Under the pieces are notes generated by a model that did not search any database, had not been told where the DNA came from, and saw only the letters and a program-made list of their open reading frames with translations. DNA of 64,000 nucleotides from Paramoeba atlantica (taxonomy: Eukaryota; Discosea), in the NCBI GenBank assembly GCA_977017575.1, contig CDRNVI010000184.1, forward strand, positions 114,796 through 178,795, in the 5' to 3' direction. Below, in pieces: positions 1-12,180 of this stretch. The first letter of the stretch is position 1. Every line of letters begins with the position of its first letter. A program made the position numbers and the translations under genes.

Positions 1-3000
1 CAATGTCTATTTGTATTATTTTCATTTTTAGAAAATTGTTATTCAGTTTTTGATGTTTAAAAGTTCATTTCCAAACAAGTTACAAATAAAATTGAATATT
101 TTACTCAATTTTACAATTTATTTGATTTATTTACAAAAAAAAAAATATATTTCCCTTTGTTTTTGATTATTTCCCAATCACTTTTTTCAATGTATAATTC
201 AATATTTGTATTATTTTCATTTTTTAGAAAATTGTTATTTAGTTTTTGATGTTTAAAAGTTCATTTCCAGACAAGTTACAAATAAAATTGTACTTTTTAC
301 ACAATTTTACAATTTATTTGATTTATTTACAAAAAAAAAAACATATTTCCCTTTGTTTTTGATTATTTTCCAACCACTTTTTTCAATGTTTATTTGTATT
401 ATTTTCTATTTTCATTTTTTCTCAATTGTTATTTAGTTTTTGATGTTTAAAAGTTCATTTCCAAACAAGTTACAAATAAAATTGTACTTTTTACACAATT
501 TTACAATTTATTTGACTTATTTACAAAAAAAAAAACATATTTCCCTTTGTTTTTGATCATTTCCCAACCACTTTTTTCAATGTCTATTTGTATTATTTTC
601 ATTTTTAGAAAATTGTTATTCAGTTTTTGATGTTTAAAAGTTCATTTCCAAACAAGTTACAAATAAAATTGAATATTTTACTCAATTTTACAATTTATTT
701 GATTTATTTACAAAAAAAAAAATATATTTCCCTTTGTTTTTGATTATTTCCCAATCACTTTTTTCAATGTATAATTCAATATTTGTATTATTTTCATTTT
801 TTAGAAAATTGTTATTTAGTTTTTGATGTTTAAAAGTTCATTTCCAGACAAGTTACAAATAAAATTGTACTTTTTACACAATTTTACAATTTATTTGATT
901 TATTTACAAAAAAAAAAACATATTTCCCTTTGTTTTTGATTATTTTCCAACCACTTTTTTCAATGTTTATTTGTATTATTTTCTATTTTCATTTTTTCTC
1001 AATTGTTATTTAGTTTTTGATGTTTAAAAGTTCATTTCCAAACAAGTTACAAATAAAATTGTACTTTTTACACAATTTTACAATTTATTTGACTTATTTA
1101 CAAAAAAAAAAACATATTTCCCTTTGTTTTTGATCATTTCCCAACCACTTTTTTCAATGTCTATTTGTATTATTTTCATTTTTAGAAAATTGTTATTCAG
1201 TTTTTGATGTTTAAAAGTTCATTTCCAAACAAGTTACAAATAAAATTGAATATTTTACTCAATTTTACAATTTATTTGATTTATTTACAAAAAAAAAAAT
1301 ATATTTCCCTTTGTTTTTGATTATTTCCCAATCACTTTTTTCAATGTATAATTCAATATTTGTATTATTTTCATTTTTTAGAAAATTGTTATTTAGTTTT
1401 TGATGTTTAAAAGTTCATTTCCAGACAAGTTACAAATAAAATTGTACTTTTTACACAATTTTACAATTTATTTGATTTATTTACAAAAAAAAAAACATAT
1501 TTCCCTTTGTTTTTGATTATTTTCCAACCACTTTTTTCAATGTTTATTTGTATTATTTTCTATTTTCATTTTTTCTCAATTGTTATTTAGTTTTTGATGT
1601 TTAAAAGTTCATTTCCAAACAAGTTACAAATAAAATTGTACTTTTTACACAATTTTACAATTTATTTGACTTATTTACAAAAAAAAAAACATATTTCCCT
1701 TTGTTTTTGATCATTTCCCAACCACTTTTTTCAATGTCTATTTGTATTATTTTCATTTTTAGAAAATTGTTATTCAGTTTTTGATGTTTAAAAGTTCATT
1801 TCCAAACAAGTTACAAATAAAATTGAATATTTTACTCAATTTTACAATTTATTTGATTTATTTACAAAAAAAAAAATATATTTCCCTTTGTTTTTGATTA
1901 TTTCCCAATCACTTTTTTCAATGTATAATTCAATATTTGTATTATTTTCATTTTTTAGAAAATTGTTATTTAGTTTTTGATGTTTAAAAGTTCATTTCCA
2001 GACAAGTTACAAATAAAATTGTACTTTTTACACAATTTTACAATTTATTTGATTTATTTACAAAAAAAAAAACATATTTCCCTTTGTTTTTGATTATTTT
2101 CCAACCACTTTTTTCAATGTTTATTTGTATTATTTTCTATTTTCATTTTTTCTCAATTGTTATTTAGTTTTTGATGTTTAAAAGTTCATTTCCAAACAAG
2201 TTACAAATAAAATTGTACTTTTTACACAATTTTACAATTTATTTGACTTATTTACAAAAAAAAAAACATATTTCCCTTTGTTTTTGATCATTTCCCAACC
2301 ACTTTTTTCAATGTCTATTTGTATTATTTTCATTTTTAGAAAATTGTTATTCAGTTTTTGATGTTTAAAAGTTCATTTCCAAACAAGTTACAAATAAAAT
2401 TGAATATTTTACTCAATTTTACAATTTATTTGATTTATTTACAAAAAAAAAAATATATTTCCCTTTGTTTTTGATTATTTCCCAATCACTTTTTTCAATG
2501 TATAATTCAATATTTGTATTATTTTCATTTTTTAGAAAATTGTTATTTAGTTTTTGATGTTTAAAAGTTCATTTCCAGACAAGTTACAAATAAAATTGTA
2601 CTTTTTACACAATTTTACAATTTATTTGATTTATTTACAAAAAAAAAAACATATTTCCCTTTGTTTTTGATTATTTTCCAACCACTTTTTTCAATGTTTA
2701 TTTGTATTATTTTCTATTTTCATTTTTTCTCAATTGTTATTTAGTTTTTGATGTTTAAAAGTTCATTTCCAAACAAGTTACAAATAAAATTGTACTTTTT
2801 ACACAATTTTACAATTTATTTGACTTATTTACAAAAAAAAAAACATATTTCCCTTTGTTTTTGATCATTTCCCAACCACTTTTTTCAATGTCTATTTGTA
2901 TTATTTTCATTTTTAGAAAATTGTTATTCAGTTTTTGATGTTTAAAAGTTCATTTCCAAACAAGTTACAAATAAAATTGAATATTTTACTCAATTTTACA

Positions 3001-4175
3001 ATTTATTTGATTTATTTACAAAAAAAAAAATATATTTCCCTTTGTTTTTGATTATTTCCCAATCACTTTTTTCAATGTATAATTCAATATTTGTATTATT
3101 TTCATTTTTTAGAAAATTGTTATTTAGTTTTTGATGTTTAAAAGTTCATTTCCAGACAAGTTACAAATAAAATTGTACTTTTTACACAATTTTACAATTT
3201 ATTTGATTTATTTACAAAAAAAAAAACATATTTCCCTTTGTTTTTGATTATTTTCCAACCACTTTTTTCAATGTTTATTTGTATTATTTTCTATTTTCAT
3301 TTTTTCTCAATTGTTATTTAGTTTTTGATGTTTAAAAGTTCATTTCCAAACAAGTTACAAATAAAATTGTACTTTTTACACAATTTTACAATTTATTTGA
3401 CTTATTTACAAAAAAAAAAACATATTTCCCTTTGTTTTTGATCATTTCCCAACCACTTTTTTCAATGTCTATTTGTATTATTTTCATTTTTAGAAAATTG
3501 TTATTCAGTTTTTGATGTTTAAAAGTTCATTTCCAAACAAGTTACAAATAAAATTGAATATTTTACTCAATTTTACAATTTATTTGATTTATTTACAAAA
3601 AAAAAAATATATTTCCCTTTGTTTTTGATTATTTCCCAATCACTTTTTTCAATGTATAATTCAATATTTGTATTATTTTCATTTTTTAGAAAATTGTTAT
3701 TTAGTTTTTGATGTTTAAAAGTTCATTTCCAGACAAGTTACAAATAAAATTGTACTTTTTACACAATTTTACAATTTATTTGATTTATTTACAAAAAAAA
3801 AAACATATTTCCCTTTGTTTTTGATTATTTTCCAACCACTTTTTTCAATGTTTATTTGTATTATTTTCTATTTTCATTTTTTCTCAATTGTTATTTAGTT
3901 TTTGATGTTTAAAAGTTCATTTCCAAACAAGTTACAAATAAAATTGTACTTTTTACACAATTTTACAATTTATTTGACTTATTTACAAAAAAAAAAACAT
4001 ATTTCCCTTTGTTTTTGATCATTTCCCAACCACTTTTTTCAATGTCTATTTGTATTATTTTCATTTTTAGAAAATTGTTATTCAGTTTTTGATGTTTAAA
4101 AGTTTATTTCCAAACAAGTTACAAATAAAATTGAATATTTTACTCAATTTTACAATTTATTTGACTTATTTATAA
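1..4175. repeat. Satellite array 1, 577-bp trimeric higher-order repeat
   Basis: The motif CAATGTCTATTTG recurs at 1, 578, 1155, 1732, 2309, 2886, 3463 and 4040, a strict 577-bp period. Each unit holds three related monomers of about 187, 196 and 194 bp, starting for example at 1, 188 and 384. All contain the landmarks TTTTTGATGTTTAAAA, CAAGTTACAAATAAAATTG, a run of 11-12 A and TTTCCCTTTGTTTTTGAT. Seven full units look near-identical by eye and an eighth is cut near 4175, where it shows edge changes. The array continues off the left end of the window. No coding potential is seen. A centromeric or heterochromatic role is possible but unproven. Confidence 0.97.
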
Positions 4176-4345
4176 AAAAAACTAAAAAACTAAAAAACTG
4201 AAAAACTGAAAAACTGAAAAACTGAAAAATTGGAAAATTGGAAAATTGGAAAATTGGAAAATTGGAAAATTAGAAAATTAGAAAATTGGAAAATTGGAAA
4301 ATTGGAAAATTGGAAAATTGGAAAATTGAAAAATTGAAAAATTAA
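4176..4345. repeat. AAAATTGG octamer minisatellite at the edge of satellite 1
   Basis: After the last satellite unit the sequence becomes tandem near-copies of AAAACTG and then AAAATTGG, drifting at both ends to AAAAACTG and GAAAAATT. The same block bounds satellite 2 at 41958-42140. Confidence 0.93.
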
Positions 4346-4416
4346 AAGAATTGAACTTGAGACTTCAAAAATGAAAAATTGAAGAAAAGAACAACTAAAC
4401 TATCATACTCATCTTT
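4346..4416 (-). other. tRNA-like relic at the satellite boundary
   Basis: Read on the minus strand this has TAGTTTAGTTGT, close to a tRNA A box, and about 45 nt later AAGTTCAATTC, a fit to the B-box core GWTCRANNC. No acceptor stem closes, so it is not a working tRNA. A close copy lies in the same place beside satellite 2 (42141-42208). It could be a tRNA-derived SINE scrap or chance AT-rich similarity. Confidence 0.35.
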
Positions 4417-4635
4417 AAAAAAACAAAAAAATAAGAAAGTTAATGAGATTAATTTAAATTTTTTTTTATTTTTTCTCTTTTAACATCATTTCTTTTGTAT
4501 TAATCTTTTATATTTCTTCTTCAAAATAAAATCTAAAACTAATATCTTTTTCACTACTTTTTAAATTAAAAACTTTTCAAAATATTATTTTATCATATAA
4601 AAGAGTTTTTTATTCAAACTTTAAATCTTAATTAA

Positions 4636-4863
4636 GTTTAAAAAAATATTCAAATATGAAATATTATAAATATATATAACATCTTTATTTAAATTCTTGT
4701 TGAATTCAATTCAATTGATTAAAGTTCATTATCATTAATATTCTTATTACTACATTTTCTTTTCTTCACTTTTCCACTTCTTGATTTTCCCAGTTTTCAA
4801 TTGTACTTCTTTAAACTATTGAAACCTTAGAAGTAAAATAAAATCTACCTTGGTAATGCTTCA
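4636..4863 (+). repeat. TE-1 5' LTR
   Basis: Shares an uninterrupted AATATGAAATATTATAAAT block and a colinear remainder with 9863-10083, down to AAAATCTAC near its end. It is much more A/T-rich than its partner: most differences are G or C in the right copy and A or T here. Confidence 0.75.
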
Positions 4864-6239
4864 ATTTGAATAACCAATAGAAGAAGCATTTGATCTTGAG
4901 AAATTGCTTAGAGGAAACTCCAAGCAGAACAATTGGTGAAGGCAATTCATTTCCTGGTTGTGCAAAATGAAGAGTTGGTGTGAATAAAGAAGGAGTTTTT
5001 AAAGATGAAAGAACCAAATTACAAATCTTAGAAACAACATTGGAAATTGGTAATTAAAGATGTGAATTTCCAAAACCCAGTCCAAGCTTCTCAATTTTGC
5101 ATCTAAAAAAAGAGTATTAAACAAGATATTTGACCAAACATACTTGAGTTCAGAAAACAAATCAAGTTTGCAAGGGCAATTGAAAGTCATTAGGCCAAAA
5201 GTTGGATGGATTACCTTTGAATTTGTTGTGTACCCTTAATAGATTCTTTGGTGAGAAAGTTGTCCTTATGGAACAGCAGAAGTTTGATCTTTTTTGAGTA
5301 CCTGATAAAAAAGTTACTAATCAAGAATTTCAGGTGGTAACTACAGAATATTTGCACCTGTTCTTGAAGATAAGAGAAACTCCCTTTCAGGAAATCTATG
5401 TGAAGGAAGCAATGTGAGAATTCAAAAATCCAATCTTCCAAGGTCTAAATAAAGTGTCTGTTAGGGGGGGAACAGATGAGTATTAAAGAACCAAAGAAAA
5501 ATTGAAGAGGAGTGAACCAATAACCTGTTTTCTTTCATCCCTGGATGAGCACTGTGGATAGATATGGTGATGCTGCAGCAAAGAAATATAAACATATGAG
5601 TCTTGTTAATTGGAACAAAAGAGTTCCAAGAAAGAGAGGATGTGGGGATTTCAGTTGGAAAATACTTTACTTGTGAACTCCTTGGATGTGGGATATTAAC
5701 TCTTGAAGAACTTAAAGAAAAAGCAAATGGTTTGTCAATTCTTTTAAAAGTAAAAAGGAATTTACTCAAAATACTTGGCAACAAGACAAGATGGTGGTCA
5801 AGATGAGTGAAAATGGCTTCACAATCCATATTGGCAACCTAGTAAGAGACTTGAATCCTAAAATATACCAAATAAATAATAAACTGTTCAACATACCTTG
5901 CATGGTCAATGATATTTACTACACAAGCACTTTGTGATTCTAGGGCTTGCAGGATAGATGTTGTGGCAAGAACATTCCTGAATAAAGCAATTCCCAAACT
6001 TTAGAGACCATTACAAAGGAAATTACATTTCCTTAGCTGACAAATCATCAATAATGCCAACTGAAGAAGTTCACTCCTTCCCAATCCCAGAGAGATTGGA
6101 GAATTAAAAATAACTACACAAACAAGATTGGATCCTAGATCAATTTTAGCAGTTGAGGTCAAACAGAAAAAAAAAGCTCTACAACTGAGATTTGATTATG
6201 TGAGACAATATATCTACACTACTTGAATTGAGATTATGA
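4864..6239 (+). other. TE-1 5' internal region, no recognisable gene
   Basis: This stretch should hold the primer-binding site and gag of TE-1. I see only short open frames without recognisable zinc knuckles or capsid motifs, and a G7 run near 5464. It is either a very decayed gag or unrelated inserted sequence. Confidence 0.5.
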
Positions 6240-6522
6240 ATGTTGGAAATACCTCATTCTCACTTGAAAAAGGGTCTACATGTTGTAAAACACATTAATG
6301 TTACAGAAAAGAATGCAGAACAAACCATTGCAAAACCTCTTGATAAAAGACCAGTAAAACTTCACCAAAAGAAGTCAGATGAAAGAATGTATAAAGATAA
6401 ATTGGTCACTCCAGAACTACAGCCTCAAGAGGACTGCCATGGAATGGCAAAACACATGTGCAATCAAGGAGGTTGGGGATTCTCAGAAGAAATAGCATCA
6501 ATGTTCTTTAGCAAATATCCTG

Positions 6523-7880
6523 TTGAGAGATGGTCAGAAAAATCTGGAAGAAGATGAAAAGATGATTCCAGAGGAATATGAGGAGTTCACAAAGAAAACT
6601 GACCTCACTCTTAGTGATCTCAATCTTGATCAAATGATTCAACTCTGTAAACTCTTTGAAAAATACAAAGAAATGTGGGACATACTTAGCAATGCTCCAA
6701 TCATGCATACAGATGCAACAGAGTTCAAAATTGAACTTAAAGATGAAACTCAAAAGCCTTTTAGATGAGCTTATTATACAAAGGAGACAGTCAAAAGGAC
6801 AATTGAAGAGAATCAAATCCAAGAAATGGCCAAGAGAAGAGTCATCCAATCATCAAATTCACCATGTTAGTGGCAAAAAAGCAAATGAAAAAGTCTGATT
6901 CTGTATGGATTACAGAGAATTAAATGAAAGGACTAAGAAATGGAGTTATCTAATACCAAAAAAATTAATGATGTGTTGTCATACCTGGGTGAATCTTCAT
7001 TCTTTTCAACATTGGATATGACTGCAGCATTTTAGTCAATCCCAATCCAAGAGGAAGACAAGGGAAAAATGGCTTTTGTTCACAATTCAGGCTGTGGGAA
7101 TGGAATTCAATGCCATTTGGATTAACAAATGCTCTGGCAACACAGCAACATTTTATAGATACAATACTTGCTGGCTTGCAATGATATATATCTGTATTAA
7201 TTATGTTGATGACATAGTTATCTTCTCAAAAACCTTTGAGAAACATATTCAATCACTAGTAGAGAAAGTGCTGGATAGATTAAAGGAAAATAAGTTGCAA
7301 ATTAACCTGAGTAAAGTGGTGAAAGATCTTTCACATTACTTGGATATACAGCAACAAAGGATGGAATTTTGGCTAATGACAAGAAAGTCAAGGCCATAAA
7401 ACATTTTCCACAACCAACCAATCAAAAGGAATTACAATCACTCTTAGGATTGGTTAGTTGGTGTAGGAGATTCATCCACAATTGTTCTCAAAAAACATAT
7501 CACCTTCGAGAATTATTGCTACAACCATTATTTGAATGGGTTAAGAAGGCAGATAATGAATTTCAGGAAATGAAGGAAACAATTGCAAGAATACCAATGC
7601 CAAATTTCAGAAAAACATTCTATATTCATGTGGACACATCAAAAAATGGTTATGATTCAATACTGATACAACACCCTGATGATCCTCTTGATAAACCAGC
7701 ACCAAAAAGGTCAGAAATACCAAAAAAGCACAAAATAGTCGCTTTCACAAGTCTGGCTTTGCCAAAACACAATAAAAATATACAAATTCTGAACAAAAAT
7801 GTTATGAGGCTTACTGGGCAATTAACAAGTTTAAGGAATTCATTATGGGAAGAGATGTGGTGATTTTTAGTGAGCACCAG
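6523..7880 (+). pseudogene. TE-1 reverse transcriptase and RNase H
   Basis: Pieces in different frames give a colinear Ty3/Gypsy polymerase. The fingers segment is near 6690-6870. A DYRELNERTKK motif lies near 6905-6935 and a TLDM motif near 7010. The catalytic box NYVDDIVIFSK is at about 7200-7233. A connection segment beginning near 7369 carries LGLVSWCRRFIHN, and the start of RNase H (YIHVDTSKNGYDS) is near 7620-7660. In life it would copy element RNA into cDNA in a cytoplasmic particle. Frameshifts near 6770, 7075 and 7370 and in-frame stops show it is not functional. Confidence 0.88.
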
Positions 7881-8469
7881 AGTCAACAGTCAAACTGTGC
7901 AACTCCACAGTAAGCAAACAAGAAGCAAACTTATCTGTGGGTGGCTGCTGGAAATAGCAGCAGTTGCAAGTCAAATTCTACACCAACCTGGGAAAACACT
8001 GGTTATTCCTGATACACTCAGTTGAGCACATCATGTATCCTATCAAGAGGAAGATGCTCAAACTCCAATTAAGAAATCCTGGAGAGACTGGGAGTTAAAA
8101 ATGTGGAAAACAAAACAACATTTTAACAAACAAAAAATGGCAATATTGAAGCTCTGTTCTCTCTCAAAAACCTGTCATAGGGTAGATGAGTCCACCAGAG
8201 ATGGAAAGGAGTTATTGGCTAAAATGGGTCAGTGCACAGAAAGCATGGGTCAGCTTGGTGGCCAATCTGCTCAAGGAAGGAGCAGGGGACTCTCTCAAGG
8301 ATGACTATCTGGGATAGCTGTTGGGTCAGCTTCATGTAAGACACTGGGCAGTGTGATGGGTTAGCTTCAGACAATTCCCAGCAAGACTGAGTGTAATGAC
8401 ATTTCTGACTCTGGAAGTGAGGATGAATTTAGGTCAAGTACACAACCAGGTGAACCTACCAGAGTTCAT
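7881..8469 (+). other. TE-1 RNase H to integrase linker, unreadable
   Basis: Between the RNase H remnant and the integrase core the frames are short. By position it should contain the end of RNase H and the integrase zinc-binding HHCC domain, but no HHCC pattern could be read. Confidence 0.4.
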
Positions 8470-9270
8470 ACAGTGCCTGAAATACAACCTCTTATAAATA
8501 AGGAGCCAGAAGGAGCAAAACTGTCAGATACTGGTGCTGGCCACACTGGATCTGAGAATCAGAATGATTCAGAAAAACAATGGATCATAAAGGACCAAGA
8601 ACAATACTGGAGCAATATGAAGGATCAATTTTGTCAAAGAATGAGAAATTTGATCTTAATTAGAGAATACCTGAGTTTTGTAAAGACATTCAGAAATTAT
8701 TGGAAACAAGGTGACATTATTGTCTCAATAATACATATACCCATATCTTATCAATTGTGGATGCCTTCACAGGGTACTTTTCATTATTTCCACTGAAAGC
8801 TGTCATCACAAAAGAGATGGCACAATGCCTCTTGAAATATGTTACAATCCATTCAATGCCACCGGAAATAGTGACTGATGGAGGGGCCCAGAAAGAACTC
8901 TTTGTGGAATTGACACAAATCTGAGGAACACACCATGCAAAGGTCTCCCTCTATAACCACAAAGGAAATGGCAAAGTGGAAACAATTCATTCACCTGTTA
9001 AAAACATGATGAGGGCTTTATGTCCAGAAATATCAAAGGGACTGTGGGATTTGCTCCTTCCAATTGGTGGAATTTGCTTACAATACCCAAGTTCATTCTG
9101 TAACAAAACAAAAACCTTTCATGTTACAATTTAGTCGAATACCAACATATCCAATCAATGTTACACTGGGAACATCAAACCCAAAATTGGTTACTTCAGA
9201 TGAATATGTGGCTAATGTGAGGAATAAGATGTTAGAAATCTTTCAACTGGTAAATGAAAAATGAAGAGAT
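8470..9270 (+). pseudogene. TE-1 integrase core
   Basis: From about 8730 one frame reads SIVDAFTGYF, then MPPEIVTDGGAQKE near 8850-8900 and HKGNGKVETIH near 8960-8990. These match the D, D and E blocks of the retroviral integrase superfamily. A following frame from 9064 reads FAYNTQVHSVTKQKP, the conserved stretch after the catalytic core. A TGA lies between the second D block and the E block and there is a frameshift near 9060. The function would have been cDNA insertion into chromosomes; the copy is dead. Confidence 0.85.
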
Positions 9271-9587
9271 TCCAAGGAACAAAGAGTTGATGACTATAAT
9301 GCTCATCAAAGAACTCAAATTCTATCGGTTGGAGACTGAGTCCTTCTTCTAAATCATGAAAAAAGGAAGAAATTTAACCAAAAATTCAATCCAAGGACAC
9401 AAGGTGATGTCCATATGATAACTGAGGTTGTTTCAGCTCAAATATATCGATTAAGGAATCTCAAAACAAGATGGATTCTTCCACAACCTGTTCATGGAAG
9501 TGAATTAATATGAAAGGGTTGAGATTGAAAAGGAACAAAACCTGATAAAGGAGAAAGAACTCCCACCAGGAGATGGATGAAGAAGTC

Positions 9588-9775
9588 TGAGATATAGAAT
9601 TATCTCAGAAAGAGAATTTGATGGTTATCAACAATATTGTATGGAAATCCAACCACCTACTGGAAGAAAATGACATAAGTGGTGGGAGAAAGAACACCTG
9701 GGAGGTACAAAAGAGTTGAAAGATTACCTCAAGGCAAAGAAGCCTCAAAAAGGTTATTGGTGGGCAGACTGATCA
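9588..9775 (+). pseudogene. TE-1 integrase C-terminal chromodomain-like segment
   Basis: The frame reads YRIISEREFDGYQQY, a TGR turn, KWWEKEHL and ELKDYLKAKK. This matches the pattern of a chromodomain (start motif, Y-x-V-like strand, W, C-terminal helix) and closely parallels the end of TE-3 at 59700-59850. One in-frame TGA sits after the TGRK turn. In chromoviruses this domain tethers integrase to chromatin. Confidence 0.65.
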
Positions 9776-9852
9776 ATAATGGGTGGATTTTCCCTGTAAG
9801 AACTTTGAATTTTGTTCAGAACTGACAAAGCTGCGCTCAAAACTCTGCTTGC

Positions 9853-9862
9853 AAGGGGGGGG
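9853..9862 (+). promoter_or_regulatory. TE-1 polypurine tract
   Basis: AAGGGGGGGG immediately precedes TGTAAATA. Position and composition fit the plus-strand primer of an LTR retrotransposon. TE-3 has a matching arrangement at 60079-60094. Confidence 0.8.
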
Positions 9863-10083
9863 TGTAAATAATTAAATATCCAAATATGAAATATTATAAA
9901 TATATATAACACCTTTATTTGAATCCTTGTTAAATTCAGTTCAACTGATTGCAGTTCATTGTTGTCAACATCCTGTCACTGTGTTTTCTCCTCTCTACTC
10001 TCTCACTTGTTGATTTCCCAGTTTCTCAACTGTGCTTCTTTGAAACCTCAGAAATAAAACAAAATCTACAAAGGATTGCTTCA
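9863..10083 (+). repeat. TE-1 3' LTR
   Basis: Begins TGTAAATAATTAAATATCC directly after the polypurine tract and is colinear with 4636-4863. The exact right end is uncertain, because the following TGCTTCATCC also resembles host sequence near 32440 on the opposite strand. Confidence 0.8.
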
Positions 10084-10790
10084 TCCAAGAAAGCTTCACA
10101 ACAAAAAAAAAACAAGATGTCACATAAAAACAAAAAGAAAAAAGGAAATGGAAATGGATATATAAAAATAAAAAATAATATCGACAAAAGAGTGAGCCAG
10201 GCTGAGAAAAAAATAATCATAACAACAATAAATAACAACAATAATAAAATAACAAAATAACAACAACAATATTCCAAACAAAGTACACTATTGGGGAGAA
10301 TCAAACAAAACAACAACAGCAACATTCACAACAGACTCTTTGCCAACAAACACTTTCAGGGTGAAATCATTCCAAACAGTTTTAAATAATATATGTGACA
10401 CAACCAAAAAACCTAGAATAAAGAAAGAAACAACAATCCATAAAAATAACCCAAACAGTAATTCTCTCTCAAAGATAAGTTGAGGATCCAAACTTTTAAA
10501 CAACTCTCCCAACAACATCTCAACCAACCAACAAAAGAAAACCAAATAATAATAAAAGCAAACATAACAAAAAAAACCTTTTTTGAAGAAAAAAAAAAAT
10601 AGGTCACACAAGTTCCAACAAACACAAGCAAGAAAAAACAGTCCAAAAAACTCACATCAGTAATTATTCAATCCCTCACCTCACTCTTGTTCCCTTTTGG
10701 AGGGGGATATCTTTTTTTTTGAATTTCATTCAAGAAAACAAAAAAAACTTAACTCTCAGATTCTCCATCAACCCTCTGGCTCTCTGGTAA
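10084..10790 (-). repeat. Duplicated segment, inverted copy of 31.6-32.46 kb
   Basis: The reverse strand carries in order ACCAGAGAGCCAGAGGGTT, TTGAATGAAATTCAA, ATGGATTGTTG, GTGTTTGTTGGCAAAGAGT and TTGTTGTGAAGC. These are found colinearly at 31623-32450 on the plus strand. The hydrophobic open frames here look like translated T-rich introns rather than proteins. TE-1 ends at its boundary, so TE-1 probably inserted into this segment. Confidence 0.7.
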
Positions 10791-11160
10791 CAAAAAAGAG
10801 AAGTAATCCATCAAAGAAAAGAAGAAATAAGAAAAAGAAAGCACAAAAAAACAGGAAAAGGAAAAAGAAAAAAAGAAAAAAAGAAAGAAAACAAAAAAAG
10901 AAAGAAAAAAAAAGAAAGAAAAAAAAGAAAGAAAAAGAAAGAAAAAAAAGAAAGAAAAAGAAACCACAACTTGAAGCAACATATTTAACCCAATCATGAT
11001 CATAGTGACCTATGAAAGAAGAGAAAAAAAGAGAAAAGAAAAAAGAGAAAGGAAAAGAAACAAAAAGAGAGAAAAAAAAGGGAAGAAAAAAAAGGGAGAA
11101 AAGAAGGGAGAAAAAAAGAGAAGTAAGGAAAAAAGAAAAGAGATGATGGCAAGAACAAAA
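10791..11160. repeat. Purine-rich low-complexity tract
   Basis: About 370 bp of almost only A and G on the plus strand (AAAGAAAG, GGGAGAAA types). Open frames through it are KKEK/RKKR-type noise. Confidence 0.9.
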
Positions 11161-11279
11161 ACAGAAAACTAGAGTGGGGAAGGTGCAACACTCTTTTTTT
11201 AGCCACAAAAAAAAGATTTTGGGGTTTCACAATTTTTTTTACCCTTTGTTTTTTTTGTTTTTTTTGTTTCCTTTCAATC

Positions 11280-11375
11280 CTTTTTGCATCTCCCAAGTCT
11301 TGGTCATGTTTCACAAAGACACTATCACACTCATCATCAAGACAAAAAAAAACACTCAAACAGAAGGGATTGAAG
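11280..11375 (-). pseudogene. PB1-coiled-coil family fragment D1
   Basis: The minus strand reads DDECDSVFVKHDQDLGD, matching the acidic OPCA motif of the PB1 genes at 29.9 and 48.9 kb. Low-complexity sequence replaces both flanks. Confidence 0.75.
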
Positions 11376-11411
11376 AAAATTGGAACAAAAAGATGAAGAA
11401 AAATGAAAAAA

Positions 11412-11480
11412 TTCAATATGTGGGAATTGAACCCGTCAGGTAAATAGATGGTTCTTGCCCTTCTCCTTACTCTCCTAGGT
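11412..11480 (-). other. tRNA T-arm-like relic
   Basis: The minus strand has GGGTTCAATTCCCACA, a perfect B-box core with a partial T stem. The 5' half does not fold as a tRNA. Comparable T-arm relics lie at 13738, 29640 and 48697, near PB1-family copies. Confidence 0.35.
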
Positions 11481-11535
11481 TCGAAAAAGAAGTCTTTCAA
11501 TCCTCCTCCAAAGAAGAGAAGACAAAAATAGAAGA
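11478..11535 (+). pseudogene. PB1-coiled-coil family fragment D2 (3' end)
   Basis: TCGAAAAAGAAGTC and CCTCCAAAGAAGAGAAG, then AAAAATAG, match the last 18 codons and stop region of the gene at 30798-30852. It lies opposite in orientation to fragment D1, so the locus is rearranged. Confidence 0.7.
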
Positions 11536-11596
11536 CATTATTTGAAAAATAACAAACCAAAGTCACCAGGGTTACCAAAATGAACCTAGGATTTTC

Positions 11597-11640
11597 ATAC
11601 TCTCTGGGTGCTAATTTGAAAATTCATACCCAAAGAGTAT
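11597..11640 (+). repeat. Dispersed hairpin element H1
   Basis: Left arm ATACTCTCTGGGT and right arm ACCCAAAGAGTAT bracket TAATTTGAAAATT, itself nearly palindromic. It lies about 60 bp downstream of PB1 fragment D2. Confidence 0.85.
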
Positions 11641-12090
11641 AAGTTTTCTTCCTTGAGGTCATTTGAGCATTGCTTGGATCACCACTGATAGAGAAAGAAC
11701 CAAAATAACACTTCTTCATCCATTCAAGAATGAAAGTTCTTTTTATGGTTATCCAATAAGTTGATTGTTTCAACAAAAAAAAAGATCAAAAGAGATGAGT
11801 TCTCTGGTCAAAAAAAATGAGAAAAAGGAGGCAAAAAGAAAAGATCAGAAGAGTAAGATAAAGGAAATAGGGGAAATAAAATGGAAACAAACAAAAAAAA
11901 ATCTAATGATAAAGAAAAAAGAAAAAAGAACCCTAGTAAGCTGATAGTCTCACAGCTTAACCATTTCAGTCAGGTCCCATTTCTCTCAAAGCTCTTCTTT
12001 CTCAAAAGACAAAGGAATGCCAAATCAAAGGTTCCCAACATTGAACTGGGGTGAGTCATAAAATAATTGAAGAAATAATTGAAATTCTCA
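11641..12090. other. No gene recognised; repeat shared with 42.45 kb
   Basis: Within this stretch 11965-12050 (CATTTCTCTCAAAGCT, then CCCAACATTGAA) matches 42465-42535, so it is a dispersed repeat. Nothing codes convincingly. Confidence 0.5.
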
Positions 12091-12099
12091 AGGGTCCAC

Positions 12100-12180
12100 C
12101 AGGTTTAATCCTCTTATAACATCAAAGAGAAAAGGGTTGTTTGAACAAATCAAAAGAACTTTTTAACTTGTTTATAACAC
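12100..12180 (-). pseudogene. LRR gene tail relic 1
   Basis: The reverse complement contains TTTTGATTTGTTCAAACAAC, the sequence that follows the last LRR exon of both LRR gene copies (about 21717 and 53677). Only this tail survives, next to low-complexity DNA. Confidence 0.6.

Larger units (their letters stand above)
4636..10083 (+). mobile_element. TE-1: decayed Ty3/Gypsy chromovirus-like LTR retrotransposon
   Basis: A direct repeat of about 220 bp (4636-4863 and 9863-10083) brackets reverse transcriptase, RNase H, integrase and a chromodomain-like C-terminus in the order typical of Ty3/Gypsy elements. A purine tract ends in eight G just before the right repeat, which begins TGTAAATA. The pol frames are broken by several frameshifts and stops, so the element is dead. 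No gag or protease could be recognised in the first 1.5 kb. The ends of the repeats are approximate and no convincing target-site duplication was found. Confidence 0.85.

Noticed and set aside
1..4175. CRISPR-like array
   Set aside because: The repeats are contiguous ~190-bp monomers in a 577-bp unit without unique spacers, in a eukaryotic genome. This is satellite DNA.
10026..10655. Multi-pass membrane protein on the minus strand
   Set aside because: Hydrophobicity comes from T-rich sequence, and the inverted duplicate at 31.6-32.46 kb breaks the frames at different places. An intron-like origin is more likely.
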